Made by a program: the position numbers and the translations under genes. From positions 1 through 19,943 of the forward strand of contig CAJUEA010000029.1 in the NCBI GenBank assembly GCA_910584975.1: a stretch of DNA of 19,943 nt. The letters are read 5' to 3'. Below, piece after piece: positions 7,442 through 17,200 of the stretch (within the stretch, counting starts at the first letter, position 1; every line of letters starts with the position of its first letter). Source of the stretch: an uncultured Christensenella sp. GTDB taxonomy: Bacteria; Bacillota; Clostridia; Christensenellales; UBA3700. The notes under the pieces are model-generated. The model was not told the origin of the DNA. It saw only the letters and a list, made by a program, of their open reading frames with translations, and made no database searches.

Positions 7442-7474
7442 AACACGGCTTGAAAAAGCCGTGTTTTTTGTTTT
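7442..7474 (+). terminator. intrinsic terminator of the surface-protein gene
   Basis: AACACGGCTT and AAGCCGTGTT form a perfect 10-bp stem with a GAAA tetraloop, followed by TTTTGTTTT. It lies 48 bp after the stop codon. Confidence 0.93.
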
Positions 7475-7504
7475 ACAATCAGAAATTTTATCCTACTCAA
7501 CAAT

Positions 7505-7917
7505 CCTAGTCCTAGATTCTCCCTTCTCCCCACAAAAAAGTTATTTTGTGGGAACCCCGTGACTACGGCTACGCCTTAACTCGGAATGACAATATTCCTG
7601 TCATGTTGAGCGAAGTGAAACACAGTCGAAACATCTCCCACTTTGCTTATGCAAATAATAATGATTGCTTTTGTCTTACTTCACAAGCCTAGTCCGAGAT
7701 TCCCCCTTCTCCCCACAAAAAAGTTATTTTGTGGGGACCCCGTGACTACGGCTACGCCTTAACTCGGAATGACAATATTCCTGTCATGTTGAGCGAAGTG
7801 AAACACAGTCGAAACATCTCCCACTTTGCTTATGCAAATAATAATGATTGCTTTTGTCTTACTTCACAAGCCTAGTCCGAGATTCTTCGACTGCACTGCG
7901 TTCCGCTCAGAATGACA
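7505..7917. repeat. 183-bp tandem duplication of a head-to-head repeat pair, plus a third partial copy
   Basis: Unit 1 (7505-7687) and unit 2 (7688-7870) are nearly identical, differing at only a few bases. A third copy starts at 7871 and departs after CCTAGTCCGAGATTC. Each full unit has a forward long-form palindrome with the H3 hairpin (7528-7552 and 7711-7736), ending in CTCGGAATGACA. A reversed short form (TGTCATGTTGAGC...ACATCTC) follows, so the unit is itself a large imperfect inverted repeat. The third copy is a simple short form (GAGATTCTTCGAC...CTCAGAATGAC). Confidence 0.88.
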
Positions 7918-7925
7918 CCACACTA

Positions 7926-7990
7926 TATCATTTCTAGCGAATAAGGAGCCCCCACAAAATAGCCTTTTTGTGGGGTATAAGGAAAAAATC
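7926..7990 (-). repeat. interspersed repeat, long form, inverted copy
   Basis: On the minus strand it reads AGATTTTTTCCTTATACCCC, then the H3 hairpin (7975-7950, loop AGGCTA), then CGCTAGAAATGAT. This matches the diverged copy at 814-907. Its GATTTTTT end coincides with the U-tract of the corA terminator. Confidence 0.7.
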
Positions 7991-8008
7991 TGCCTTATCA
8001 GCAGATTT
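7983..8008 (-). terminator. likely intrinsic terminator of the corA-family gene
   Basis: On the minus strand AAATCTGC (8008-8001) and GCAGATTT (7993-7986) form an 8-bp stem with a 7-base loop, directly followed by a T-run ending at 7983. It lies about 140 bp past the stop codon at 8151. A weaker A/T-only stem (8111-8126) followed by TTTT is closer to the gene. The rest of 8009-8150 is featureless AT-rich DNA. Confidence 0.65.
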
Positions 8009-8150
8009 ATGTTTTATATAATATATAAATTGAATATTATTAATGAATTATTCATTCAATTGTTTTTTATTGATATTTATAAAATTAAACACAAGAAATA
8101 ATTTTTAAAACAATTTAGTAAAATTGATTGTATTTAATAATGTTTTTAAA

Positions 8151-9110
8151 TTAAAGTAGTTTCTTTTTATGCAACAAAATGCCAACTACAATACAAATAA
8201 TCACGGTTACAACAGTTACTGCCAAAAAGCCATACCACTTGCCTTCTCCCGGAACCCAAGTGTTCATTCCCCATATTCCAGAAATCAAGGTTGGGATGGA
8301 CAAAAGCAAAGTTATGGATGTCAAGATTTTCATAATATTGTTCTGATTATTGTTGATTATGTTTGCATAACCTTCCATGGTTACACTCAAAATCTCACGA
8401 TAAATGCCTGACATTTCAATGGCCTGTTGGTTTTCAACTGCAACATCCTCAATAAGCTCTTGATCCTCTTCATATTTGATGATTGCACTTGTTTTTATAA
8501 GTCTGTTTATAACAACATCGTTACCTTTTAATGAGGTGCTGAAGTAAACCAAGGAATTTTCCAAATCAAGCAGTTGGAACAACTCTTTATTTCTTGTGGA
8601 CTTATGTAATTCTGTTTGAATTCGTCCACTGGCTTTATCAATTTGTTTCAAGTATTGCAAAAACTTTGTGCTTGTGTTGTACAAAGCTTGAAATAAAAAT
8701 CTTGACCTTTTGTTTGTGGAAAAAGTTTTTACTCTGCCCAAAGTGAAATCTCTCATAACAGCTGTATCTTTCAAGCAAACTGTTATGACAAATTTGTCAG
8801 TCAAAATAAACGCCAATGGCAATGTTGAATATGAGTAATATCCTTCTTCCTCTTCTTCAATAATTGGTATGTCAAACAAAATTAAGGAGTAATTGTCCTC
8901 TATTTCAATACGAGAACGCTCTTCATCATCCAAAGGTGCTTTGATAGCTCCTTCGTCCACTCCTGTAAGCTTTGCTACGCTTTCAATCTCTTTATCTGTT
9001 GGGTTAACAAGTCTTATCCACTTATTGTTAAGCATATCACGATTTTTCATCGTGCTAAAATCAAGATTTGTTACTTTTTCATTTTCGTTAGTGCAAAATA
9101 GTTGAATCAT
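8151..9110 (-). CDS. CorA-family magnesium/divalent-cation transporter
   Basis: This 319-residue protein matches the CorA (MIT superfamily) plan. It has a large cytoplasmic N-terminal alpha/beta domain, a long helical stalk, and two C-terminal transmembrane helices (about 260-280 and 292-313). The signature GMN motif (residues 281-283) closes the first helix and is followed by the short outer loop TWVPGEGKW. The C-terminus is basic (HKKKLL), as expected for a cytoplasmic end. Family members form pentameric channels for Mg2+, sometimes Co2+ or Ni2+; the substrate here is inferred. The outer loop lacks the MPE motif of E. coli-type CorA, which is common in the Firmicute branch. The start is set by AGGAGG at 9122-9117. 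The gene is monocistronic by appearance, with its own terminator and a leader that looks regulated. Confidence 0.9.
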   Translation of the reverse strand: MIQLFCTNENEKVTNLDFSTMKNRDMLNNKWIRLVNPTDKEIESVAKLTGVDEGAIKAPLDDEERSRIEIEDNYSLILFDIPIIEEEEEGYYSYSTLPLAFILTDKFVITVCLKDTAVMRDFTLGRVKTFSTNKRSRFLFQALYNTSTKFLQYLKQIDKASGRIQTELHKSTRNKELFQLLDLENSLVYFSTSLKGNDVVINRLIKTSAIIKYEEDQELIEDVAVENQQAIEMSGIYREILSVTMEGYANIINNNQNNIMKILTSITLLLSIPTLISGIWGMNTWVPGEGKWYGFLAVTVVTVIICIVVGILLHKKKLL

Positions 9111-9148
9111 GATTACCCTCCTTTAATTGTGTTTGCAGTGTTTTGCAT

Positions 9149-9224
9149 AAAAAATAGCGTGATTTTACCACGCCACCACAAATACCAAATTAATAAGCAA
9201 TAATCAGTTATTGCCGTGGCGTAG
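9149..9224 (-). promoter_or_regulatory. predicted transcription attenuator in the corA leader
   Basis: Two mutually exclusive RNA structures can be drawn on the minus strand. The terminator pairs GGCGTG (9174-9169) with CACGCT (9161-9156), then ATTTTTT. The antiterminator pairs CTACGCCAC (9224-9216) with GTGGCGTGG (9176-9168), which includes the terminator's 5' arm. The antiterminator encloses a small hairpin, CAATAA-CTGA-TTATTG (9213-9198). The switch lies about 30 bp upstream of the ribosome binding site. Magnesium-responsive leaders are known for transporter genes, but I do not see the conserved M-box motifs, so the signal it senses is unknown. Confidence 0.6.
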
Positions 9225-9395
9225 ATTTATTAAATTGTTTGTTTTGCAACACTTCGAATCTGCGTCCACAGTCAAATATCCTCCGAAAATTTTCAATTTC
9301 ACTATCTGTTTTTACATTTTACGCAAAAATTGCAATAAATTGTTACAATTTTGCATATGTATTTTACCAGCATAGCAAAAGTCTTTTACTTTTAT

Positions 9396-9424
9396 ATGAT
9401 AACATTATTTTTGCTTTTTGGCAA
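9396..9424 (-). promoter_or_regulatory. candidate promoter for the corA-family gene
   Basis: On the minus strand TTGCCA (9424-9419), a 17-bp spacer and TATCAT (9401-9396) form a reasonable sigma-A promoter. It would give a leader of about 280 nt, long enough to hold a sensor domain before the attenuator. Other A/T-rich hexamer pairs exist nearby, so this is only the best candidate. Confidence 0.42.
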
Positions 9425-9566
9425 GGCATTTTTTGCATAAAAACAAATAAATTTGCAATTAGCAATAATATGCTTACGCCATATTAAAATTTACACTTGT
9501 TTTCTTTATTCTCAACTACTTTATTTGGTCAATAAATACGCAACATTTTATTTACTCAACAGCATA

Positions 9567-9598
9567 ATTTGAGATCTTTCGACTTCGCTCAAGATGAC
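9567..9598 (+). repeat. interspersed repeat, short form, solitary copy
   Basis: TTTGAGATCTTTCGACTTCG and CTCAAGATGACATTG match the short-form core, with the ATC...GAT ends kept. It stands alone between the 5' side of the corA-family gene and the 3' side of the membrane-protein gene. The rest of 9425-9825 is AT-rich with no gene seen. Confidence 0.65.
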
Positions 9599-9712
9599 AT
9601 TGTCAAAGTCATATTAACAGAATACCTTTTTCAAAAAGTTTGAAAAATTCCTACAACTATACAAAACAACCTTTTTATGGTGTTATGTACAAATTCACTC
9701 CACCTAAAAGGC

Positions 9713-9738
9713 AATGTCTGCTGATGAAGGCAGACATT
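9713..9738 (-). terminator. possible terminator of the membrane-protein gene
   Basis: AATGTCTGC and GCAGACATT form a perfect 9-bp stem with an 8-base loop, about 90 bp downstream of the stop codon at 9826. On the minus strand the following bases are GCCTTTTAGG, a weak U-tract. It may be a terminator or simply an mRNA 3'-end hairpin. Confidence 0.45.
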
Positions 9739-9825
9739 TAGCTAGTAATTTTAGCGAAGTGAACAGAAATCAAGATTTTTTTACCTATTGCGCAAAGCAA
9801 AATTGTGATTAAACAGTCAAATTTG

Positions 9826-10686
9826 TCAAGCAATATAACTATTAATTCGACTCACAATATTTTCCAAGCGCAGTTGGTCGGCAGTACTGTTATAATTTGT
9901 TGACGCAACGCTCATCAATCCGTCCTTAAACAGCGATAATAACTCCTTAGACGCACCACTTTCTATCAGACCATAAACTATTCGTCTTAGCTCGTCAATG
10001 CTATCCACAGCCCTTTCAATCGTTTTGCTTTGAGCTTTTTCCACAAATATTTCTGCTTGCTCATCGCCAACATATCTTGAAACTATTTCAGAATAAATTT
10101 GCATATCAACATCCTTATATTTATTGCTAATATAATACATTTGCAAAGCCATTACTATAAGAATAGATGCACCATAAAACAAGCTTACAGCCAAAAGCAA
10201 GTTGTTGCCGTCAAGATAAAAAGTTTCCAAACCGATTGTAGCAATAGCCAAAATTGCACCCAAACCATAAACAATGATATATGCAATAAATGCATTTGTG
10301 CAACTTCTGTCAGCCGCATTAATCAAGGCTCTTCGTAGTGCTGTTTTGCTTTGAGTTGTTGGATTGAAAATAAATCTAATGCAAGATTTTTTAACTTTTG
10401 CAGGCATTTTTCTCAAACAAAGTTTGTTGAAATGAATAAAATTCCCTTTTTGAATTACTCCAAATCTCGCCATAAACATTTTGATTTTATTGAAGGCGCT
10501 GCCAAGTTTTACTTCGCTACTGGCAGTTCCATTGACAATCATTGCTATAGTTGCTGCAATTGTAAAAATCGCGCAAAGCAAAATTGTAATTGTTGTTCCA
10601 TTAATCAAGTTGCCCCAATAAAAAGTTGCTCCATTAAACATATCAACAAAGCTTTGTAATTGAAACAAAAAAGTATCGTACCACAT
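9826..10686 (-). CDS. three-helix membrane protein of unknown function
   Basis: I do not recognise this 286-residue protein. It has hydrophobic segments at about 31-51, 131-155 and 162-186. The loop 52-130 is strongly basic and so probably cytoplasmic, which would put the C-terminal 100 residues in the cytoplasm as well. That tail is charged and looks helical (ending LRLENIVSRINSYIA), with no catalytic motif I can name. AAGGAG lies a few bases before the ATG. It follows addA by 139 bp in the same direction with no clear terminator between, so it may be read through from addBA, though a weak promoter in the gap cannot be excluded. Confidence 0.75.
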   Translation of the reverse strand: MWYDTFLFQLQSFVDMFNGATFYWGNLINGTTITILLCAIFTIAATIAMIVNGTASSEVKLGSAFNKIKMFMARFGVIQKGNFIHFNKLCLRKMPAKVKKSCIRFIFNPTTQSKTALRRALINAADRSCTNAFIAYIIVYGLGAILAIATIGLETFYLDGNNLLLAVSLFYGASILIVMALQMYYISNKYKDVDMQIYSEIVSRYVGDEQAEIFVEKAQSKTIERAVDSIDELRRIVYGLIESGASKELLSLFKDGLMSVASTNYNSTADQLRLENIVSRINSYIA

Positions 10687-10825
10687 ATTTTTCTCCTTTT
10701 AAAGTGTTATGTAGTACGATTTTTTTATTTTAATACCGATTTTTAATGGTTATTTTGAAAAAAATTTGCTTTTTTAATATTATTTTGTGTGTCACTTGTT
10801 TCTTGTTGCACTATTGAATAAAGCT

Positions 10826-13800
10826 TTAAATTTCAATCACTTTGCCCACGCCGATAATAAACAGCAATGCTTTATCCACTTTTCTACCAAGTGCCTTTTC
10901 CACTGCCAAACTATAAATTTGCAGTTGTTTTTTGTACCTATGTACAAGCATTTCTTCAGGTTCATTTGATTTTTTGTAATCAACCACAATCACTTGTTCG
11001 CCAACAATCAAAAGGTCAATGGCACCTTGTACAAAAATTTCATCCTCCAAATCACAATCCATTACCTCACAAGCTTTGACGCTTAAAGAAAACTCTTGCT
11101 CACGATAACATTTGTTTTTGCGTGCAATATCCATAATCGGATGATTTAAAATTGACAATATTTCATCGACATTTATATCCTGCACATCCTCTGCAGTCAA
11201 AATGCCTTTTTCAACCATTTTTGCAAGCTCTGCAAGCGCCTTTTCCTGAGTGGTTGCAGATAAGTCGATATTTTCAAGCACAGAGTGATAATTTGTGCCT
11301 CTTTTTGCTTTTTCGTATCTTCCGTAGGGCTCGTCTTCAAAGTCATCTGGTTGCTCTTCAAGTGAGCTAGCTTTTATGCCACTTTGTTTATTTATCTCCG
11401 TTACGCTATATTTTATACTTAAATTTTCAGCTTTTTTGTTTGGGTACTCAAAATTAAGATATTTGTCGATTATTGGAATACTTTTGCCTTGATATTTTTT
11501 GAAGGAATACCTTTGCATATTGGCACTTTTTTGAAGGTCATCACTATGCATTGTGATTGCACTTTCAATTTTAGGATTATTTCTTGCTGCAACAATAATC
11601 CAATCCAAAAAGCTTTCAACATCAAATGGACTTTTTGGCAAAAGGTCTTTTGCCTTATTGCAACCAGTCAAAATTATGTGATTTTTTGGTCTTGTTAGTG
11701 CAACATAAAACAATCGCATTGCCTCGGCTTTGTCCTCAAGCTTGTTTTTTTCGGTTAATATATCAAAAACAAGATTTCGTCTTGCAACCATGGCACTTTC
11801 GTCAAAGTAATTGATTGCAATGCCAGCGTCATTGTTTATCTGCAATTTTGGTGTGTTTTTTCTGCCAAGACTATCATCAATATTGCAAACAAAAACAACC
11901 GGAAACTCAAGGCCTTTGCTTTTGTGAATAGTCATTGCACGCACCATATTGCCATTTGCACCACCCTTAATTTCCATTTTGTCATCAGTCAAAGTTGAAA
12001 CATATTCCTGCAAACTGCAATCCACAGACAACTCGCTTAGCGTTGCAAGGTAAGTTTTTAATGCAGAAAGCTTAAACTCTCCACCCTCACACTGCAAAAC
12101 ATATTTGTCAAAGCCAAAGTCATAAACAAGATAGTCAGCCAAGTCTTTTACGCTCATATATGAGGATTTTAGGCGTAAATCATCAATAAGGTTATTAAGT
12201 TTTTTAATATATTCGTTTTCCTTATCAAGCTTTACTGCCTGCCAAAAATACTCCGTATCTGCAAACTTTGCCCTAATATCCAACAAATCGTCATAATCCA
12301 TACCAACCCAAAAGCTGACAAGTGCTGCTGCAAGTGGATAATCTTGCTTTTCATTTGCAACAAGTCGCAAAATATCTTTTACAATATCCACCTCATAAAC
12401 ACCAGTTTCCTTCAAAAGTGGTGCGACATCAATGGGAATTTGATTGTCTTGAATTGCCCTTACAATATCCCTCACATTGTCTTTGCCTGTGCGTGCAAGC
12501 AATGCAATATCTGAATATTCAACCTTTCTAGTTTTTTGTATTGCAGGGTCATATATTTTGTATAACTTCTTAATCTGTTTGATTTTTTCAGCAATAAACA
12601 AGCCTTCTTTGTAAGACGGACTAATATCACTTTTGCCAGACTCGTCATCTCGCACAGAATACACCTTATCAAAAGTCTTTTGCACCTCTTGTTTTTGTTT
12701 TTCTTCATTAAAAATGTGTATTTCATAAGACGGATTTGAAGGAGGTACTTTGTAATCTGCACCATATTGCAACTGATCGGTGTCAAAATAGTCTATGCCA
12801 CCAAAATCTTTGGTCATTATTTCATTGAAAATTGCATTTGCAAACTCCACAATGCCTTTGTCACTGCGATAATTGAAATCTAGCCTTATTGTGTTGCCAT
12901 GCTCAGGATTTTCAATATAGTCATTGTATTTGTCAAGCAAAATCTTAGGTTCAGAAAGTCTAAATCGATAAATGCTCTGCTTGCTGTCGCCAACCATAAA
13001 CAAATTTTCGCCATTTGAAATTTTTGTGTATATTTCCTCTTGGGCATAGTTGGTATCTTGATATTCGTCCACACAGATATAATCATATCGTGCAGAAAGT
13101 TCCTTTTGAATGGACTCATTTGAAAGCAATTGTATCACATAACCCGGGAAATCAGCAAAATCATATTTCCCACATTTTTGCTTGCTTAGGGTATAATTTT
13201 TTCGTGTTTTTTTGTACAACTCCACCAACAATTTGACATCGCAAATGGTTTTTTGGTGCACTTGTTGAACACTTGCCAAACTTTTTGAAAATCTTTTTGC
13301 TAGCCATTCAATTTGCTTTTTAAGGTCTTTGTAATCAATTTCAAGAACATCCCAATCAACGCTTTCATATTTTTTGTTTTTTGTTGGCTTTTTTGCTAAA
13401 ACAAATGGCTGAATATGTTTTGCAAACAAATCATAATCTTTTATGTTTTTTAGGCTATCAAAAAACTCTGAATATCCCTCAAACGCAAGGGTAAGTTTAG
13501 GATAAACTGACAAGTTTTTAAGCATTTTTTCCAAAACTTTTTTGCAATAATTAAGGCGAATAGCAACCATATCAAACAAAAAGCTCATTGCACTTGATTT
13601 TGAAATATCGTCAGTATAAACACCACTGATAACCTTGTCAAGCCACGCCATTCCACCTGCTTGAGTGGAAACATAGTTGTGTATTGTTATGACTTGTTCA
13701 AGCAATTTGTCATCGCCACCAAATTTTAAAGACAATTCGAAAATTTTGTCGTTCTTTTCTTTTAAATCACTTAATGCAAGCTTGAAAGCTTTGGAAAACA

Positions 13801-14200
13801 TTATCTTTTTTTGCACTTCAGAGGTGATTTCTGCACTTGGGTCAATGCCAAGAATCTGAAAAAACTCAACAGATGTTCTGTTGCAATAAGAGTCATTTGT
13901 GATAATATTGCAAAAAGGCAATTTGTCAATTTGTTGCTTGATAAACTCTGCATTTGCACAATCTTTTTGCAGTGCTTGTGTCAGCTTTTTGTACATTTTC
14001 CCTCTTATTTCTGCAGCAATAGAGTTGTTAAATGCCAAAATCACTATTCTATCAATAGGGGTGCCTTCCTCAATTATTCTAAGCACACGCTCAAGCATAA
14101 CTGTCGTTTTTCCACTGCCAGCAGAGGCAGACACAATCATATTGCCCGCCCTATGTTCTATTATTGCAGTTTGTTCACGATTAAATTTGATTTCAGCCAT
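10826..14200 (-). CDS. addA: AddA, helicase-nuclease subunit of the AddAB double-strand-break complex
   Basis: This 1124-residue protein is a UvrD/Rep-type superfamily 1 helicase with a C-terminal RecB-type nuclease. Visible helicase motifs are Q10 in NREQTAI, Walker A SAGSGKTT (residues 26-33), Walker B DEYQDT (about 375), GDSKQSIYRFR (about 403), TIHKSKGLEFP (about 757) and YVALTRPKN (about 830). The nuclease shows a His (NYHSVLE, about 968), Asp (GAIDLL, about 1061), DYK (about 1070) and QLQIYSLAV (about 1091), the PD-(D/E)xK plan. With AddB it unwinds and resects broken ends and loads RecA at Chi-like sites. Its start overlaps the end of addB by 8 nt, with a GAGGA ribosome binding site inside addB, implying translational coupling. 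It is slightly shorter than typical AddA, but all motifs are present. Confidence 0.94.
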   Translation of the reverse strand: MAEIKFNREQTAIIEHRAGNMIVSASAGSGKTTVMLERVLRIIEEGTPIDRIVILAFNNSIAAEIRGKMYKKLTQALQKDCANAEFIKQQIDKLPFCNIITNDSYCNRTSVEFFQILGIDPSAEITSEVQKKIMFSKAFKLALSDLKEKNDKIFELSLKFGGDDKLLEQVITIHNYVSTQAGGMAWLDKVISGVYTDDISKSSAMSFLFDMVAIRLNYCKKVLEKMLKNLSVYPKLTLAFEGYSEFFDSLKNIKDYDLFAKHIQPFVLAKKPTKNKKYESVDWDVLEIDYKDLKKQIEWLAKRFSKSLASVQQVHQKTICDVKLLVELYKKTRKNYTLSKQKCGKYDFADFPGYVIQLLSNESIQKELSARYDYICVDEYQDTNYAQEEIYTKISNGENLFMVGDSKQSIYRFRLSEPKILLDKYNDYIENPEHGNTIRLDFNYRSDKGIVEFANAIFNEIMTKDFGGIDYFDTDQLQYGADYKVPPSNPSYEIHIFNEEKQKQEVQKTFDKVYSVRDDESGKSDISPSYKEGLFIAEKIKQIKKLYKIYDPAIQKTRKVEYSDIALLARTGKDNVRDIVRAIQDNQIPIDVAPLLKETGVYEVDIVKDILRLVANEKQDYPLAAALVSFWVGMDYDDLLDIRAKFADTEYFWQAVKLDKENEYIKKLNNLIDDLRLKSSYMSVKDLADYLVYDFGFDKYVLQCEGGEFKLSALKTYLATLSELSVDCSLQEYVSTLTDDKMEIKGGANGNMVRAMTIHKSKGLEFPVVFVCNIDDSLGRKNTPKLQINNDAGIAINYFDESAMVARRNLVFDILTEKNKLEDKAEAMRLFYVALTRPKNHIILTGCNKAKDLLPKSPFDVESFLDWIIVAARNNPKIESAITMHSDDLQKSANMQRYSFKKYQGKSIPIIDKYLNFEYPNKKAENLSIKYSVTEINKQSGIKASSLEEQPDDFEDEPYGRYEKAKRGTNYHSVLENIDLSATTQEKALAELAKMVEKGILTAEDVQDINVDEILSILNHPIMDIARKNKCYREQEFSLSVKACEVMDCDLEDEIFVQGAIDLLIVGEQVIVVDYKKSNEPEEMLVHRYKKQLQIYSLAVEKALGRKVDKALLFIIGVGKVIEI

Positions 14201-17200
14201 TGCCGTCTTCCTCTTTTGCTGCTATTGAAAAATGTTTTTTGCTGTATTTTTTTCGCATATTTTGTGGGTTGTTTTTCTTAAGGCATATTCTGCCATATTC
14301 GCAGTTATCGCAAGACTCCGCCTTTGCCTCAATATAACCACTTTCTATTTCACTGATTGCTTGTGCAACAACCTTATCTGCATACTCCCTCAAAATTTTA
14401 AGTTCGTCTTGTTTAAGCCTATCCTTATCCGTAACTTGTCCTTTGGTGTTGTAATTAAGAGGCAATGCGCATATTGCCTTTTCTTCAAAGCCACTGTCAA
14501 AATGCTGAATAGCCTCATCCAAATCCATAACAAGTCCAGAATATTTAAAGGCAGAGTTTGCCTCTTCTTTTGCGTATGAATATGGCAACGGCATATATAG
14601 CAAGGCAAATGGACGAATGTCAAAATTGCTCATATACGCATTCAAATAAATCAAAAGTTGCAATCTTTCACCATAATAAATTTCTTTAATGCTGTATTTG
14701 ACGGAACTTTTTGTTTTGTAGTCAATGATTGCAATATAATCGCCAAACTTATCCACCCTGTCAATTTTACCACGCACAAAGTAACTTTTTCCATCAAGTT
14801 TCAATTCATATGGTGGCAGTTTTGACCAGTCAAATCCAAAAGTCAGCTCTGTGCTTGCAGTTTCAAAATCACTTCGTTTTGCCACTTGCACAAGTTTCCA
14901 AAGCACATATTTAACCTTTTTGAAAAGTGAGTTTTGCAAAACTTTTTCGCTGTATGACTTGCTTATTAATTCAAACTCTGCCTCTTTGATTGTGCTATCG
15001 CAAAGCTCATCTGCAATTTGATACACATAGTCCTCTGACATTTCAAAATCTTTATATTTTCTGAAAAATTTTTCAAGTATTCTGTGCATAAAACTGCCTA
15101 TCGATGCAATATCCAATCCACCCTTTTGCACATTCTTAAGCTTTAAAACTCTGTCACAAAAAAACTTGAACGGGCAATCAAAATACCTTTCAACAGCTGA
15201 AATGCTTGCAAAAGTCTTGTCTTCCGATTTGCTCCAACCCAAAGTATTTTCCTTTACATACTTAAAATCTTTTTGTTTTATTATATTTTGATAATTATAT
15301 GCTCCGTCAAGCTTAGTATACAAATAGTCAAAAACATCTTCTTTTCCTGTTGCAATTCCACGCATTCTTTCGCTGTAATAATGCGCCAATTCTTGTTTTG
15401 CATTGCTTTTAGTGCCGATTTTCACAGCATATTTCGCAAAATCCATATCAATTTCATTGTTATCGCCAACAAGTGATTTCTCATTGATATTCAAAAGTTT
15501 ACACAAATCTTTTACAATTATGCTTTGCTCGCCGGTAGCTTGGTTGTAGGTTACAATCAGTTTTTCACACTTTGCAAAAAGCTGAACGACCTCAAACTTT
15601 TCATTGTAGTTGATTTCCATAACACTTGGTGTAAACTGCACACCTTGTTGCTCTAGTCTTACAAGTTCATTGTAAGTGAAAAGTCCAATACCATTGCTTT
15701 CCCTAACCAAAACGCCATCATTTGCACCAATCACAAAAAGCATTTGTCTGTTTTCGATTTGTTTTTTATCATCAGTAATAAAAATGCTATCAGCAAAATG
15801 TTTGCTTGTTCCAATTTTTGTGTTTTGTATGCTGTACACAATATCCTTATACAACGCAAAATCTTGACCACCAATATTGCACTCTTTTGCAATTTGTTTA
15901 TCATCAATTTTGCAAGTTTTGTTGTCTGCACAAAAATCATTTTGAGTTTTATTGTTGTTTTGCAGTTCAAAAAACCCTATTTGCTCTAAAATTTCAAACA
16001 TTTTGGTGCATGCAGACTCTGCATTTCTTTTTGCAGTCTCGCCCTCTTTAGAAAGCAAATTTGCAAGATATTTTTCATATCCATCCTCACCCAAAACTAC
16101 TTGATAAAAATCTTTGATATTTTGCACGCTTAAATTATCAGAGTTTCCAAGCAAAGCATTGCAGTAAACTACAATCTTTTGTCTTACAGCATTTGCTGAC
16201 TCGCACAGCATATCGTCTGTTTGCTCAAAGTCTGTCAAAAATTGAATTGTATCTATATTATATTTTCTCACATAAAGTTCAAAAGAGTTTCTATCATCTT
16301 TGTCAATATCGAGCAAAGTGTTTTTACTAAATATAAGCACCTCTTCACAAGCAAAGCCACTCTCCAAAACTTGCAAACACGAAACAAACAATTTTGCTAT
16401 GTCAAAACTTATCAGCTCTTTCTTTTTTTTCAAAAAATATGGTATTTCAAAAATGTCAAATTGTCTTTGAATATCTCTGCTGTAGGTTGCTATATCTGGG
16501 CAAAAAATGCAGATATCCTTATATCTTTTTCCACCTTCAACAACAGCTTGTCTAATTTTGCGACAAACACCTTTTATTTCTAAAGCGATATCTTGTGCAC
16601 TGCAAACTTCAATATTATTATCAATATTTTGGCTGGCAATGTTGTAGGCATACAAATTGTCAAGCAAGGCAGTTCTTAGAGCATTTTCATCCTCTTGTGC
16701 GTTGCTAATTTCCACTTGCAAGCCATAGTTTTCGGACAAATTTTTGCAAAAATCAGTCAAAAATCGGGGGTAAATGCGTGAATTGCCAGCATTTTGGTTG
16801 CAAACAATGCCAATAGACAATGGCATTTGAGACATTGCAATTTTGTGCAAACACCTAAGCTGTTCTGCTGTCATCAAACTGAAATCAAGCAAATAAACAT
16901 TTGCATTGTTTTTGATGTTTTCGCTTAAATTGCACTTTGCAAAAGCATCAAAAATGATATGCTTATCAAGATATTTATCTTTAATTTCGCTGTAAAACTT
17001 ATCATACAAATAAGCGATATCAACAACCTTTGAACCTAAAATACCACCTATCTTTTCCCCTGCTTTTGTCAATTTGTTTGGGTCGATATTGCTTTGTGCC
17101 AAAGTGTTTAGCATTGCAAAAATTTCTCTTATTGCGCCATCATTATCCACAATTTTGCCAAAAGATTTGAGCTGTTTTGCATTTTGTTTAATCACTGATT

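Noticed and set aside
9790..10587. 17-bp repeat GCGCAAAGCAAAATTGT at 9790-9806 and 10571-10587
   Set aside because: One copy is coding sequence for a transmembrane helix and the words are low in complexity; there is no further similarity around them.
13811..14281. Plus-strand open frame of 156 codons opposite the addB-addA junction
   Set aside because: It lies antisense to two well-supported genes with intact motifs and has no supporting features.
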